From: Halomonas eurihalina
GTDB lineage: Bacteria; Pseudomonadota; Gammaproteobacteria; Pseudomonadales; Halomonadaceae
DNA: 64,000 nucleotides
Assembly (NCBI RefSeq): GCF_008274785.1
Contig: NZ_VTPU01000013.1
Location: 1-64,000 of the forward strand
Reading direction: 5' to 3'
This document shows positions 42,671-53,683 of this stretch, one piece after another. Numbering within the stretch: the first letter of the stretch is position 1; each line of letters opens with the position of its first letter. The notes under the pieces are model-generated. The model did not search any database and was not told where the DNA came from. It saw nothing but the letters and a program-made list of their open reading frames with translations. Both the position numbers and the translations under genes were made by a program.

Positions 42671-44344
42671 TCAGTGATGGGCGCGCTGACTGGCGTCGAG
42701 CATCTCGCGGGCGTGTGCCAGGGTCTGGTCGGTCAGCTTCATGCCGCCCAGCATGCGGGCCAGTTCGCCGACTCGACCGGCTTCGTCGAGCAACGCCATG
42801 TGCGTCAGAGTGGTCTCGTCTTCGGCCTGCTTGGCGATGTGCAGATGCTGATGGGCCTGGGCGGCGACCTGGGGCAGATGGGTCACGGTCATTACCTGGC
42901 CGCTCTTGCCCAGGCGCCGCAGGAGTTGGCCGACGACCTCGGCGGTGGCCCCGGAGATGCCGACATCGACTTCGTCGAAGACCAGACTCGGTGTGGTGGA
43001 GTGCTGGGCGGCGACCACCTGAATGGCCAGGCTGATCCGGGAGAGTTCGCCGCCGGAGGCGACCTTGGTCAAGGGGCGAGCGGGCTGGCCGGGGTTGGCG
43101 CTGATCGTGAAGCGGGCGCGCTCGAGCCCCTCGGGAGACGGGGTGTCGCGGGGTGTCAGCTCGACATCGAAAGAAGCCTTGCCCATGGCCAGAAAGGCCA
43201 GTTGTTCCTGCACGGCCTTGCCGAAGCGTTGGGCGGCCTTGCGGCGTGTGGCGCTTACCGCCTCGGCCCGTTGCCGCCAGGCCTGTTTCAGGTTCTCGAC
43301 CTCGGCGACCAGGGCGTCGAGGTCGCCGTCGCCACCTTCCAGTTCGGCCAGTTCCTCGGTGAGGCGCTGGTGCAGCGAGACCAGTTCATTGGGTGCTACC
43401 TGATGCTTGCGGGCGATGCGATGCACTTCGCCAAGGCGTTCCTCGACCCAGGCCAGGCGCTCAGGGTCCAGTTCCACGCCGGCGGCGAAATGATTGAGCT
43501 CGCGCCCAGCTTCTTCCACCTGGATGCAGGCGTCGCCCAGCATGCTCAAGGCATCGGCCAGGGCGCCGCGCTCGCTGCCGGGTAGTGCCGACAGTCGGTT
43601 TACCGCCTGGTGGAGCAGCGGCAGGGCGCCGCCTTCGTCGCTGTCGCAGCATTGGGCGGCGAATTGGGCCTCACGCAGGCGTTCCTCGGCGTGTGCCAGG
43701 GTTTCCTGTTCCGACTCCAGGCCTTCGAGCTCGCTCTCGGCGAGGGCCAGTTGGTCGAGTTCCTCGACCTGATAACGCAATAGCTGGAGGCGGGCACGAA
43801 TCTCGTCGTTATCCTCCGAGAGCCGCTTGAGACGCTGATGGCTCTCGCGCCAGGCGAAAAAGGTCGCCGCCATGTCGCGCACCGCGTCGTCGTGGCTGGC
43901 GAAGTCGTCGAGCAGATGCAGGTGGGTTTCCTCGCGCAGCAAGCCCTGGTGGGCGTGCTGGCCATGGATCTCGATCAGCTGGTCGCCCAGTGCCTTGAGG
44001 TCCGCCACCGTGGCGGGCTGACCATTGATCCAAGCCTTGGAGCGGCCGGAGCGGGTCACCACGCGACGCAACAGGCAGTCGTCGCTTGGTAGCTCGCGTT
44101 CGTCGAGCCAGGCCCGGGCGGCCGGCAGCTCGGCGATATCGAAGCGGGCGGAGAGATCGGCGCGCTCGCAGCCATGGCGGACGCTGCCGGCATCGGCCCG
44201 CTCGCCGAGGCACAGGCCGAGGGCGCCGAGCAGGATGGATTTGCCGGCCCCGGTCTCGCCGGTGATGGCGGTCATGCCGCCCTCCAGCTCGAGCGCCAGG
44301 TGATCGACGATGGCGAAATCGCGAATGGCGAGCTCTGTCAGCAT
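42671..44344 (-). CDS. recN: DNA repair protein RecN
   Basis: 557 residues, normal size. An SMC-like ATPase for double-strand break repair. Walker A is GETGAGKSILLGALGLCLGE near residues 29-48. The coiled-coil middle (about 150-370) is rich in Glu, Arg and Leu. The C-terminal ATPase half has KVASGGELSRISLAIQVV and Walker B LVFDEVDVGISG. The upstream promoter is TTGTTG-N17-TATAAA with a LexA-like box on the -10, which fits SOS control. It diverges from grpE. Confidence 0.95.
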   Translation of the reverse strand: MLTELAIRDFAIVDHLALELEGGMTAITGETGAGKSILLGALGLCLGERADAGSVRHGCERADLSARFDIAELPAARAWLDERELPSDDCLLRRVVTRSGRSKAWINGQPATVADLKALGDQLIEIHGQHAHQGLLREETHLHLLDDFASHDDAVRDMAATFFAWRESHQRLKRLSEDNDEIRARLQLLRYQVEELDQLALAESELEGLESEQETLAHAEERLREAQFAAQCCDSDEGGALPLLHQAVNRLSALPGSERGALADALSMLGDACIQVEEAGRELNHFAAGVELDPERLAWVEERLGEVHRIARKHQVAPNELVSLHQRLTEELAELEGGDGDLDALVAEVENLKQAWRQRAEAVSATRRKAAQRFGKAVQEQLAFLAMGKASFDVELTPRDTPSPEGLERARFTISANPGQPARPLTKVASGGELSRISLAIQVVAAQHSTTPSLVFDEVDVGISGATAEVVGQLLRRLGKSGQVMTVTHLPQVAAQAHQHLHIAKQAEDETTLTHMALLDEAGRVGELARMLGGMKLTDQTLAHAREMLDASQRAHH

Positions 44345-44394
44345 GATGCTTCCCCCGGGGCTTGTCTGAATCTACTGGTTATTCATCCATTGCC

Positions 44395-44410
44395 TTGTGC
44401 GTTTATACAG
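44395..44410 (-). promoter_or_regulatory. LexA-like SOS box of recN
   Basis: On the minus strand CTGTATAAACGCACAA matches CTGT-N8-ACAG at seven of eight defined bases. The left half TACTGTATA is perfect. It covers the -10 box of the recN promoter. RecN is a classic SOS gene. Confidence 0.7.
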
Positions 44411-44430
44411 TAGTTCATGTCCCGCAACAA
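44402..44430 (-). promoter_or_regulatory. recN promoter
   Basis: On the minus strand TTGTTG (44430-44425) and TATAAA (44407-44402) are 17 bases apart, the optimal spacing. It lies about 60 bases before the recN start. Confidence 0.7.
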
Positions 44431-44460
44431 CGCACGGCTGCAATCCACATATTTCGATGC

Positions 44461-44488
44461 CTTGAGTTCCACAAGGTCAGCCCCATAT
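44461..44488 (+). promoter_or_regulatory. Sigma-32 heat-shock promoter of grpE
   Basis: CTTGAGT at 44461-44467, a 13-base spacer, then CCCCATAT at 44481-44488. The E. coli sigma-32 consensus is CTTGAAA and CCCCATNT. It lies about 80 bases upstream of grpE. Confidence 0.8.
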
Positions 44489-44567
44489 AACCCCGCAACG
44501 ACGATTCACCCCGACAACATGTCTTCAGGCGGCCCAGGGCCGCCGACTGTCATTTCAGGAGGCACGC

Positions 44568-45197
44568 ATGGCCAAAGATCCGCAGACGCCACTGGACGAC
44601 GAGCTTGCTCGTCAACAGCAGGACGCCGACGCCCAAGGAGAGCCGGAGCCCGTGGAAGGTGAGCTCGAGGGCGCCATCGAGGACGCCGAGCAGACGCAGG
44701 TAGAAGGCGAGTCGACGGACAACCCGGAGGCCGAAGTCCTGGCCGCCAAGGTCGAGGAGCTCGAGCAGAGCCTGGCCGATGCCAAGGACCAGTCGCTGCG
44801 GGCCGCCGCCGAAGCGCAGAACATTCGTCGACGCGCTGAGCAGGAGGCCGAGAAGGCCCGCAAGTTTGCGCTGGAGAAGTTCGTCAAGGAACTGCTGCCC
44901 GTGGTCGACAGCCTCGAGAAGGCGCTCGATGCCATGCAGGACGGCGCGAGCGAGACCCATCGCGAAGGGGTGTCGATGACGCTGAAGCTGCAGCTCGATG
45001 TGCTGGGCAAGTTCGGCGTCGAAGTGGTCGATCCTGCCGGAGAGCCGTTCGATCCGCAGTACCACGAGGCCGTGACCATGGTGCCCAACGCCGAACTGGA
45101 TCCCAACTCCGTGATGGACGTGATCCAGAAAGGCTATCTGCTCAATGGTCGTCTGGTCCGCCCGGCGATGGTGGTGGTCAGTCAGGCCAGCGAGTGA
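44568..45197 (+). CDS. grpE: Nucleotide exchange factor GrpE
   Basis: 209 residues. It releases ADP from DnaK. The N-terminal 60 residues are acidic and disordered ([20 protein letters not shown]). A long coiled coil follows to about 115. The C-terminal beta-wing domain has [19 protein letters not shown] and ends [17 protein letters not shown], the GrpE signature. AGGAGG lies just before the start. It is first in the grpE-dnaK-dnaJ cluster behind a sigma-32 promoter. Confidence 0.95.
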   Translation: MAKDPQTPLDDELARQQQDADAQGEPEPVEGELEGAIEDAEQTQVEGESTDNPEAEVLAAKVEELEQSLADAKDQSLRAAAEAQNIRRRAEQEAEKARKFALEKFVKELLPVVDSLEKALDAMQDGASETHREGVSMTLKLQLDVLGKFGVEVVDPAGEPFDPQYHEAVTMVPNAELDPNSVMDVIQKGYLLNGRLVRPAMVVVSQASE

Positions 45198-45226
45198 CAT
45201 TTCGTGCCGAAAAGCGGCCCGGAGCC

Positions 45227-45254
45227 CTTGAAAAGGCGCCGAGGGCCCCCAGAT
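45227..45254 (+). promoter_or_regulatory. Second sigma-32 promoter, upstream of dnaK
   Basis: CTTGAAA at 45227-45233 is a perfect sigma-32 -35 box. A 13-base spacer leads to CCCCAGAT at 45247-45254, one base off CCCCATNT. It lies between grpE and dnaK, 70 bases before the dnaK start. Confidence 0.7.
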
Positions 45255-45324
45255 AGTCGGCAACCCCGCGGCGAACGCCGCGCACATGAACGAATCTGCA
45301 ACATCGATATTTCGAGGATTTCCT

Positions 45325-47268
<1,944 letters not shown>

Positions 47269-47360
47269 ACCACGACGTCTGAATCACGGCGGACACCAGC
47301 GCGGGGGCTCGACTCCCGCGTTGGCGTTTGCGCAGCGTCGCTACGGAGGCGGACAGACAC

Positions 47361-48500
47361 ATGTCCAAGCGTGACTATTACGAGGTGCTGGGCATAGAGC
47401 GCGGGGCCGATCAGAAAGAGATCAAGAAGGCCTACCGACGCCTGGCACAGAAATACCATCCGGACCGTAATCCGGACGATGACACCTCGGCGGAGAAGTT
47501 CCGCGAGGTTTCCGAGGCCTATGAGGTCCTGACCGATAGTGAGAAGCGCGCGGCCTATGACCAGTTCGGCCATGCCGGCGTCGACGGCCAGGCCGGCGGC
47601 GGTGGCTTCGGCGGTGCGGGTGCCGGCGGCTTCAGCGATATCTTCGGTGATGTCTTCGGCGATATCTTCGGTGGTGGCGGGGGGCGTCGCAACCCGAATG
47701 CCCCGCAGCGTGGCAGCGACTTGCGCTACAACCTCGAGCTCGATCTCGAGAGCGCCGTGGCGGGCACCAGCGTGGATATTCGCGTGCCGCGTCACGTCGA
47801 GTGCGAGCGCTGTGATGGCGATGGCGCCGAGCCGGGATCCAGCAAGGAGACCTGCCCGACCTGTAACGGTATGGGTCAGGTACGCATGCAGCAGGGCTTC
47901 TTCGCCGTGCAGCAGACCTGCCCGACCTGCCACGGCAGCGGTCAGCACATCAAGGTGCCGTGCCACAAGTGCAACGGTGAAGGCCGGGAGCGCGAAACGC
48001 GCACCCTGTCGGTGAAGATTCCGGCCGGCGTCGATACCGGCGACCGCATTCGCCTCAACGCCGAGGGCGAGGCCGGCATCAACGGCGGGCCGCCCGGTGA
48101 CCTGTACGTCCAGGTGGCGATCAAGCCGCACCATATCTTTGAGCGTGAAGGCCGTCACCTGCAGTGCGAAGTGCCGATCAACTTCGTCGACGCCACCCTC
48201 GGCGGCGAGTTGGAAGTGCCGACCCTGGATGGTCGGGTGAAGCTCAAGATTCCACCCGAGACCCAGACCGGCAAGATGTTCCGCCTCAAGGGCAAGGGCG
48301 TGAAGCCGGTACGTGGCGGTCCCGCCGGTGACCTGCTGTGCCGGGTAGTGGTCGAGACGCCGGTGAAGCTCAGCGAGGAGCAGAAGGATCTGTTGCGTCG
48401 CTTCCAGGAAAGCCTGGACGGCAGCAAGAGCCATCACTCGCCGAAGAAGAGCAACTTCTTCGATGGCGTGAAGAAGTTCTTCGAAGACATGAAGCCCTGA
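47361..48500 (+). CDS. dnaJ: Chaperone DnaJ (Hsp40)
   Basis: 379 residues. The J domain spans about 1-70 with the HPD motif in [13 protein letters not shown] Gly/Phe-rich stretch ([20 protein letters not shown]) follows. The four zinc repeats [24 protein letters not shown] and CHKCNGEG are complete. The C-terminal substrate domain ends with [10 protein letters not shown]. It stimulates DnaK ATPase. It follows dnaK by 92 bases and is closed by a strong terminator. Confidence 0.96.
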   Translation: MSKRDYYEVLGIERGADQKEIKKAYRRLAQKYHPDRNPDDDTSAEKFREVSEAYEVLTDSEKRAAYDQFGHAGVDGQAGGGGFGGAGAGGFSDIFGDVFGDIFGGGGGRRNPNAPQRGSDLRYNLELDLESAVAGTSVDIRVPRHVECERCDGDGAEPGSSKETCPTCNGMGQVRMQQGFFAVQQTCPTCHGSGQHIKVPCHKCNGEGRERETRTLSVKIPAGVDTGDRIRLNAEGEAGINGGPPGDLYVQVAIKPHHIFEREGRHLQCEVPINFVDATLGGELEVPTLDGRVKLKIPPETQTGKMFRLKGKGVKPVRGGPAGDLLCRVVVETPVKLSEEQKDLLRRFQESLDGSKSHHSPKKSNFFDGVKKFFEDMKP

Positions 48501-48556
48501 GCATGGGGTGTTGAAGCACTGGTGTTGAAACGCCGGTGCTGAAGGGCGTCACCACC

Positions 48557-48586
48557 GCCCCCGCCGTTCCTTCGGCGGGGGCTTTT
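48557..48586 (+). terminator. Rho-independent terminator after dnaJ
   Basis: GCCCCCGCCG (48557-48566) pairs with CGGCGGGGGC (48573-48582), followed by TTTTCTTT. A clear end for the heat-shock operon. Confidence 0.85.
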
Positions 48587-48644
48587 CTTTGTGTGTCCGG
48601 CACTCTACCGTAATGGGTCGCCCTGTCGATGAGGAATTCGCGTC

Positions 48645-49277
48645 ATGGAATGGCTCGCCTTTGTGATTGCCGCCCTGGGTTTCGCCTATCTGCCCGGTCC
48701 CGCCATGCTGTATACCGCTGCCCAGACGCTGGGGCGAGGGCGACGTGCGGGGTTTTGCGCGGTGCTGGGCGTGCACCTTGGCTGCTATGTGCATGTGGTG
48801 GCGGCGGCGCTGGGGCTGGCGGCACTGTTTGCCGCGGTACCGCCTGCCTACGTGGCAATGAAGATCATCGGCGGCTGTTATCTGCTGTGGGTCGGCATGC
48901 GCCTGTGGCAGCGCGGTATCGGCTCGCCCGAGGCGCCGGACGGCACGGGCAAGGGCGTCCGCCGCGTGTTGGCCGACAGCATGCTGGTCGAGATACTCAA
49001 CCCGAAGACGGCGCTGTTCTTCGTGGCTTTCCTGCCGCAGTTCGCGCAGCCGGAAGCCGGCATGGCCATGGGCTGGCAACTGTTGTGGCTAGGCATTGTC
49101 GCGAACGTCCTGTTCTCCTCGGCTGATGTGGTCGTGGTAATGCTGGCCGCGCCCTTGCGTCGCTGGTTGCAAGGGCCGCGGGGCTCGACGCGCCTTGCCC
49201 AGCGCCTGGGCGGTGGCCTGCTGGCCAGCCTGGGGGCGCATGGCCTGACACAGGTCTATCGGCAAGGAATTTCATGA
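48645..49277 (+). CDS. LysE/RhtB-family amino acid exporter
   Basis: 210 residues with about six membrane segments. The LysE-family N-terminus AALGFAYLPGPAMLYTAAQT and the central DSMLVEILNPKTALFFVAFL are present. It exports an amino acid or a related small molecule across the inner membrane. Substrate is unknown. Its stop overlaps the start of the next exporter gene by four bases, so the two are co-translated. Confidence 0.87.
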   Translation: MEWLAFVIAALGFAYLPGPAMLYTAAQTLGRGRRAGFCAVLGVHLGCYVHVVAAALGLAALFAAVPPAYVAMKIIGGCYLLWVGMRLWQRGIGSPEAPDGTGKGVRRVLADSMLVEILNPKTALFFVAFLPQFAQPEAGMAMGWQLLWLGIVANVLFSSADVVVVMLAAPLRRWLQGPRGSTRLAQRLGGGLLASLGAHGLTQVYRQGIS

Positions 49278-50173
49278 CCAGTGCCACGGATCGGCCGCTG
49301 GCCGGCATTCTCCTCAGGCTTTGCTCCGGTGTGCTGTTCACGGGGATGATGGTGTGCGTCAAGGTGGTGAGCACGGAGGTGCCGCTGGGGCAGACCGTGT
49401 TCTTTCGCTCGGCCTTTGCGCTGTTGCCCATCGTCGTCTTCATGATCTGGCGGCACGAGTTCCCCCGTGCCCTGGCGACGCGGCGTCCCGCCGGGCACCT
49501 GCTGCGCTCGGGGCTGGGGGCGGCGGCGATGTTCGCCTCCTTCGCTGCGGTAGCCAGGCTGCCGGTGGCCGAGGCCACGCTGCTGGCGCAACTGGCGCCG
49601 GTGGCCATGGCGGTGGGTGGCGTGTTCCTGCTGGGGGAGCGTTTCACCCGGCATCGGGCGGCGGCTCTGGCGCTGGTGCTGGGCGGTGTGGCGGCGCTGG
49701 TGGTGCCCGAGCTGGGCAGCGGAGAACAGGCCGAGCGCCTGCCGGGGTATGCCCTGGGCATTCTGGCCGCCTTGCTGACAGCGGGAGCGTTGGTCACGGT
49801 GCGGCGCATCTCGCTCACCGAGACGCCGGCCTCCATCGCCTTCTATTTCGTGCTGGTCACTGCCCTGGCGGGGCTGGCGACCTGGCCGCTGGGCTGGGTC
49901 GGGGTGTCGGGAACGACGTTGTCGCTGTTGATCCTGGCTGGCCTGTTTGGCGGGGCGGCGCATATTTGCATGACGCTGGCGCTGCGCTTTGCCGAGGTGT
50001 CGCGCCTGGCGCCCTTCGAGTACATCGCGCTGATCTGGCCGGTGCTGGCCGACCTGTTGATCTTTGGTTTGCCTCTGTCGCCGGGATTCCTGGTGGCGTT
50101 GCCCCTGGTGCTGGGCGGCGCCGGACTGGCGGCCCTGGAGGGGCGGCGGTTTAGGTGGCGGCTTCGACGATGA
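49274..50173 (+). CDS. EamA/DMT-family transporter
   Basis: 299 residues with about ten membrane segments in two EamA repeats. It begins MTSATDRPLAGILLRLCSGV; VFFRSAFALLPIVVFMIWRH lies in the first repeat, and LAPFEYIALIWPVLADLLIF in the second. Likely a metabolite exporter. It overlaps the LysE gene by four bases (ATGA) and overlaps the 3' end of the convergent ATPase gene by 23 bases. Confidence 0.86.
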   Translation: MTSATDRPLAGILLRLCSGVLFTGMMVCVKVVSTEVPLGQTVFFRSAFALLPIVVFMIWRHEFPRALATRRPAGHLLRSGLGAAAMFASFAAVARLPVAEATLLAQLAPVAMAVGGVFLLGERFTRHRAAALALVLGGVAALVVPELGSGEQAERLPGYALGILAALLTAGALVTVRRISLTETPASIAFYFVLVTALAGLATWPLGWVGVSGTTLSLLILAGLFGGAAHICMTLALRFAEVSRLAPFEYIALIWPVLADLLIFGLPLSPGFLVALPLVLGGAGLAALEGRRFRWRLRR

Positions 50174-50900
50174 GCTGGGGCTCCCCTCGCGAGCAGGCTT
50201 CGATGCGGCTCTCCACGCGGTAGACTTGGCGCAGCAGCTCGGGGGTGACGACCTCGCCGGTTGGGCCGCAGGCAATCAGTCGGCCGTTCTCCAGCATGAT
50301 CGCCTCATCTGTGAAGCGCAGCGCCTGGCCGAGATCGTGCAGGGCGGCCAGGACCAGCATGTGGCGTTCCCGGGCGAGCCGCCTGAGGATCGACAGCAGT
50401 TGGATCTGACGATGCAGGTCCAGCGCCGAGGTGGGCTCGTCGAGTAGCAGGATCTCGGGGTCCTGCACCAGTGCCTGGGCCGCCCCGACCAACTGGCGCT
50501 GGCCGCCGCTCAAGTCACCGATGTCGCGCTCCCCCAGCTCGCTGATGCCCAGCTCGCGCAGGGCGCGGTCGACTTCGGCCAGATCCTCGCTCTGCACCTT
50601 CAGGCCGCGCCCCTGCATGCGGGCCAGCAGCACCGATTCGTAGACACTCAGCACGGCATTGGCGCCGGTATCCTGCGGCATGTAAGCCAGCGGCCGTTCG
50701 CGGGTGGCGCCGTCGATTCGTACGCTGCCCCCGCCACCGATCAATCCGAGGATGCGCCGAAAGAGCGTGGACTTGCCGGCGGCATTGGGGCCGAGCAGGG
50801 CGACGACCCGGCCGCCCTCGAGCGGCGGCGTGGTGATCTCGGAAAGAATCTGGTGGCGGCCGTAGTGGGCCGTCAGGCGGTCGAGCGTGAGCGTTACCAT
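50151..50900 (-). CDS. Iron-siderophore ABC transporter, ATPase (FecE type)
   Basis: 249 residues from the ATG at 50900. Walker A is GPNAAGKST near residues 34-42, the signature LSGGQRQLVGAAQALVQDP and Walker [14 protein letters not shown] follow. The start overlaps the permease gene by seven bases. It powers uptake of an iron chelate or heme with the FecCD permease and FecB-like binding protein upstream. Confidence 0.88.
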   Translation of the reverse strand: MVTLTLDRLTAHYGRHQILSEITTPPLEGGRVVALLGPNAAGKSTLFRRILGLIGGGGSVRIDGATRERPLAYMPQDTGANAVLSVYESVLLARMQGRGLKVQSEDLAEVDRALRELGISELGERDIGDLSGGQRQLVGAAQALVQDPEILLLDEPTSALDLHRQIQLLSILRRLARERHMLVLAALHDLGQALRFTDEAIMLENGRLIACGPTGEVVTPELLRQVYRVESRIEACSRGEPQLIVEAAT

Positions 50901-51979
50901 GCGGATTTCTTGTGATTGAGGACGAGGAACAGGAAGAACGGAATGCCCACCAGCGAGGTGATGATCCCGATGGGGATGATGGTGCCGGGCAGGATGATCT
51001 TCGACAGCACCGAGCCGACGGAGAGGATCAGGGCACCGCACAGTGCCGCGCCGGGCAGGAAGAAGCGCTGATCCTCGCCCATCAGCAGGCGGGCGATATG
51101 CGGCCCGACCAGGCCGATGAAGCCGATGGTGCCGACGAAGGCCACGGCGATGGCGGCGAGCAGCGAGACCAGCACCAGCACTTCCAGGCGCAGCGCCCGG
51201 GGCTTTACGCCCAGGCTCTCGGCCTTGGCATCGCCCAGCCGCATGGCGGTGAGCGCCCAGCCGTGGCGAGCGAGCAATGGCAGCACCACCGCTAGTATGC
51301 CGGCGGCGATGGCCACCTTGGGCCAGGTGGCCTTGGTCAGGCTGCCCATGGTCCAGAAGACCACCGCGGCCACCGCTTGCTGGCTGGCGAAGAACTGGAT
51401 CAGCGCCATCAACGAATTGAAAATGAACACCATGGCGATGCCCAGCAGCACGATGGTCTCGATAGTCACGCCGCGCTTGAGGCTCAGCGCATGAATCGCG
51501 AAGGCCGTCAGCATGGCCATGACAAAGGCGTTGATGGGGATCACGTACTCGATCGCGGCGGGCACGATCGCCACGCCGAAGGCCAGCGCCAGGGCGGCGC
51601 CGAAGCTGGCCCCGGCGGAGATGCCCAGCGTGAAGGGGCTGGCCAGGGGGTTGCTGAGGATAGTTTGCATCTGGGCGCCGGCTACCGACAGGCTGGCACC
51701 GACCACCAGTGCCATCAGCGCCACCGGCATGCGGATATCCCAGAGGATCACCCGAACCTGCTGGCTGGCGGATGCCGGGTCGAGCAGGGCGGTGATCACC
51801 TCGCCCAGGCCGAAGCGGGCCGGCCCCAGGGCGAGGTCGATGCACAGGCTCAGACACAGCGCCAGCGTCAGGGCGGCGAGGGTCAACTGGCGCCGTATCA
51901 CCAGCCGGCGGTAGAAGCCGCGGCCCTGGAGCGTGGAAGGCGTCGCGGCAGTGGCCTGATCGGGAGGCGAGGCGTGCAT
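50894..51979 (-). CDS. Iron-siderophore ABC transporter, permease (FecCD type)
   Basis: 361 residues with about ten membrane segments after a 30-residue polar N-terminus. Family features are LWDIRMPVALMALVVGASLS, AGAQMQTILSNPLASPFTLG and GTIGFIGLVGPHIARLLMGE. Inner-membrane channel of the system. One permease gene implies a homodimer. It starts one base after the binding-protein stop. Confidence 0.89.
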   Translation of the reverse strand: MHASPPDQATAATPSTLQGRGFYRRLVIRRQLTLAALTLALCLSLCIDLALGPARFGLGEVITALLDPASASQQVRVILWDIRMPVALMALVVGASLSVAGAQMQTILSNPLASPFTLGISAGASFGAALALAFGVAIVPAAIEYVIPINAFVMAMLTAFAIHALSLKRGVTIETIVLLGIAMVFIFNSLMALIQFFASQQAVAAVVFWTMGSLTKATWPKVAIAAGILAVVLPLLARHGWALTAMRLGDAKAESLGVKPRALRLEVLVLVSLLAAIAVAFVGTIGFIGLVGPHIARLLMGEDQRFFLPGAALCGALILSVGSVLSKIILPGTIIPIGIITSLVGIPFFLFLVLNHKKSAW

Positions 51980-51980
51980 C

Positions 51981-53108
51981 TCAGTGTTCCTTCAGCGAGA
52001 CCCAGTAACCCGGCTCGTAGTCCACCGGCAGGAAGCGACTGTGAAGCTCTTCCATTGTCGCTTCGGGGTCGAGGTCGGCGAAGAGCTCGGGGTGGAACCA
52101 CTTGGCCAGTTGCTGCACGGCGACGAAATAGTAGGGGCTGTTGTAGAACTGGTGCCAGATGGCGTGGAAGTTGTCGTTCTCGACGGCTTCGATGCCGGTC
52201 ATGGCGGTGCGTTCGGTCAGCGCCTCGAGCTTGGCACGAGCGGCCGTCATGTCGGCGCCGGGGCCCACGCCGACCCAGTCGCCGCCGGGCACGTAGGCAT
52301 TCCAGTTGCCACCGGTCACCACGACCTGCTGCGGATCGGCGGCGATGATCTGTTCGGGGTTCAGCGAGCCGAAGGTGTTCGGAATGATGTCCTTGGCGAT
52401 ATTGGTGCCGCCGGCGAGCTCGACGTATTCGCCGAAGTTGCCGGGGCCGAAGCTCATGCAGCAGTCTTCCGAATAGCCGCCGGCGCGGTCGACGAAGACG
52501 CGCGGACGCTCGGGGGCGGCACTCTCGATGGTCTCGGTGACGCGTGCCATCTGTGCCTCGGCGAAGTCGATGAAGTCTTCGGCGGCCTCTTGCTTGCCCA
52601 GCAGTTTGCCCATCAGTCGCATGGACGGGATGGTGTGCTCGAGCGGTGCCTCGCGGAAGTCGACGTAAAGGATGGGAATGCCCAGCTCGGCGAGCTTATC
52701 GTCATAGGCAGCGTCCTCGGTGGCGGACTTGGCCTCGAGGTTCATCAGCACGACGTCCGGTTCGAGGGCGGCGGCCTGCTCGACATCGAAGGTGCCGTCC
52801 TTGAAGCCACCGAAGGTCGGAATGTCTTTCAGTTCGGGGAACTTGGCGGCATAGCGGGCATAGTTGTCCGGGTCGGCCTGGGAAAAGTCCTCGCGCCAGC
52901 CGACGACGTGTGCGAACGGGTCTTCCGGCTGCAGGGCGCCGAGCAGATAGATCTGCCGGCCCTCGCCGAGGATTACACGGTCCATGGGAGCGTCGACGGT
53001 GACCTCACGGCCGGCAACGTCGGTGACGGTGATCTCGTCGGCCTGGGCGACGGCACCGCCCAGGGTGAGGGCGATGCCGCCGAGGGTCTTGAGCAGGGAG
53101 GTGTGCAT
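51981..53108 (-). CDS. Iron-siderophore ABC transporter, binding protein
   Basis: 375 residues. The signal peptide likely ends after AVAQA (residue 23). The mature protein starts DEITVTDVAGREVTVDAPMD, the usual opening of siderophore-binding proteins. It contains FDVEQAAALEPDVVLMNLEA and the unusual Cys-Cys in YSEDCCMSFGPGNFG. No TonB receptor or siderophore synthesis gene is present nearby, so the ligand must enter by a receptor encoded elsewhere. The DUF2218 gene diverges from it. Confidence 0.87.
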   Translation of the reverse strand: MHTSLLKTLGGIALTLGGAVAQADEITVTDVAGREVTVDAPMDRVILGEGRQIYLLGALQPEDPFAHVVGWREDFSQADPDNYARYAAKFPELKDIPTFGGFKDGTFDVEQAAALEPDVVLMNLEAKSATEDAAYDDKLAELGIPILYVDFREAPLEHTIPSMRLMGKLLGKQEAAEDFIDFAEAQMARVTETIESAAPERPRVFVDRAGGYSEDCCMSFGPGNFGEYVELAGGTNIAKDIIPNTFGSLNPEQIIAADPQQVVVTGGNWNAYVPGGDWVGVGPGADMTAARAKLEALTERTAMTGIEAVENDNFHAIWHQFYNSPYYFVAVQQLAKWFHPELFADLDPEATMEELHSRFLPVDYEPGYWVSLKEH

Positions 53109-53398
53109 GAGGCTTCGTCACTCGCTGAGGGAGTCGTCGGTATCGAGGGTGCGGGACGTCGGCAAGCTCGGAGATATCGCTTTCTCCGTTGCAGATCGTT
53201 CCTATTCGCAGTGGTCGGGCAGTGTGGCGCAATCGCCGGGGGTTGTCGAGAGACCTGGGGTTGTCGAGTAGAGAGGCTTGTGGGTGTCGAGCGTCGTTTC
53301 GTGCGGGCGAACGGAAAGTTTGCGATGGTGGGGCTGGTGTTCGGGGGGAACGCCGTCATAGGCTGAAGACTCATGGTCAAGGATAGAGGAAGGGCGTC

Positions 53399-53680
53399 AT
53401 GCCGATTTCACGTGCGGAGATCGTTACCGATTCGGGCGAGAAACTGATCAACCGGTTGTGCAAGCACTGGGCGCACAAGCTTGAGGTGGAGCAGGAAGGT
53501 GAGGAGGGTCGGATCACCTTCGACAACGGGAGCTGCCTGCTGCGCGCTGAGGAAGGCAAGCTCAAGGTGGCGGTCGAGTCCCTGGACGAGGAGGGGCTCG
53601 ATCGCCTGGAAGGCGTGGTGGCGAGCCACCTCGAACGCATGTCCGGCAAGGAATCCCTGGATATCATCTGGGAGAACTGA
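53399..53680 (+). CDS. DUF2218 domain protein
   Basis: 93 residues. The pattern LINRLCKHWAHKLEVEQEGE, GRITFDNGSCLLRAEEGKLK and SHLERMSGKESLDIIWEN matches DUF2218, small proteins often encoded beside siderophore transporters or reductases. Function is not known. Cys and His residues (CKHWAHK) could bind metal. It diverges from the iron ABC operon across 290 bases and lies three bases before the next exporter gene. Confidence 0.84.
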   Translation: MPISRAEIVTDSGEKLINRLCKHWAHKLEVEQEGEEGRITFDNGSCLLRAEEGKLKVAVESLDEEGLDRLEGVVASHLERMSGKESLDIIWEN

Positions 53681-53683
53681 GTC

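Noticed and set aside
53195..53225. Possible Fur box upstream of the iron transporter
   Set aside because: GCAGATCGTTCCTATTCGCA has too few matches to the Fur consensus. Fur control is likely from biology, but I cannot point to a good site.
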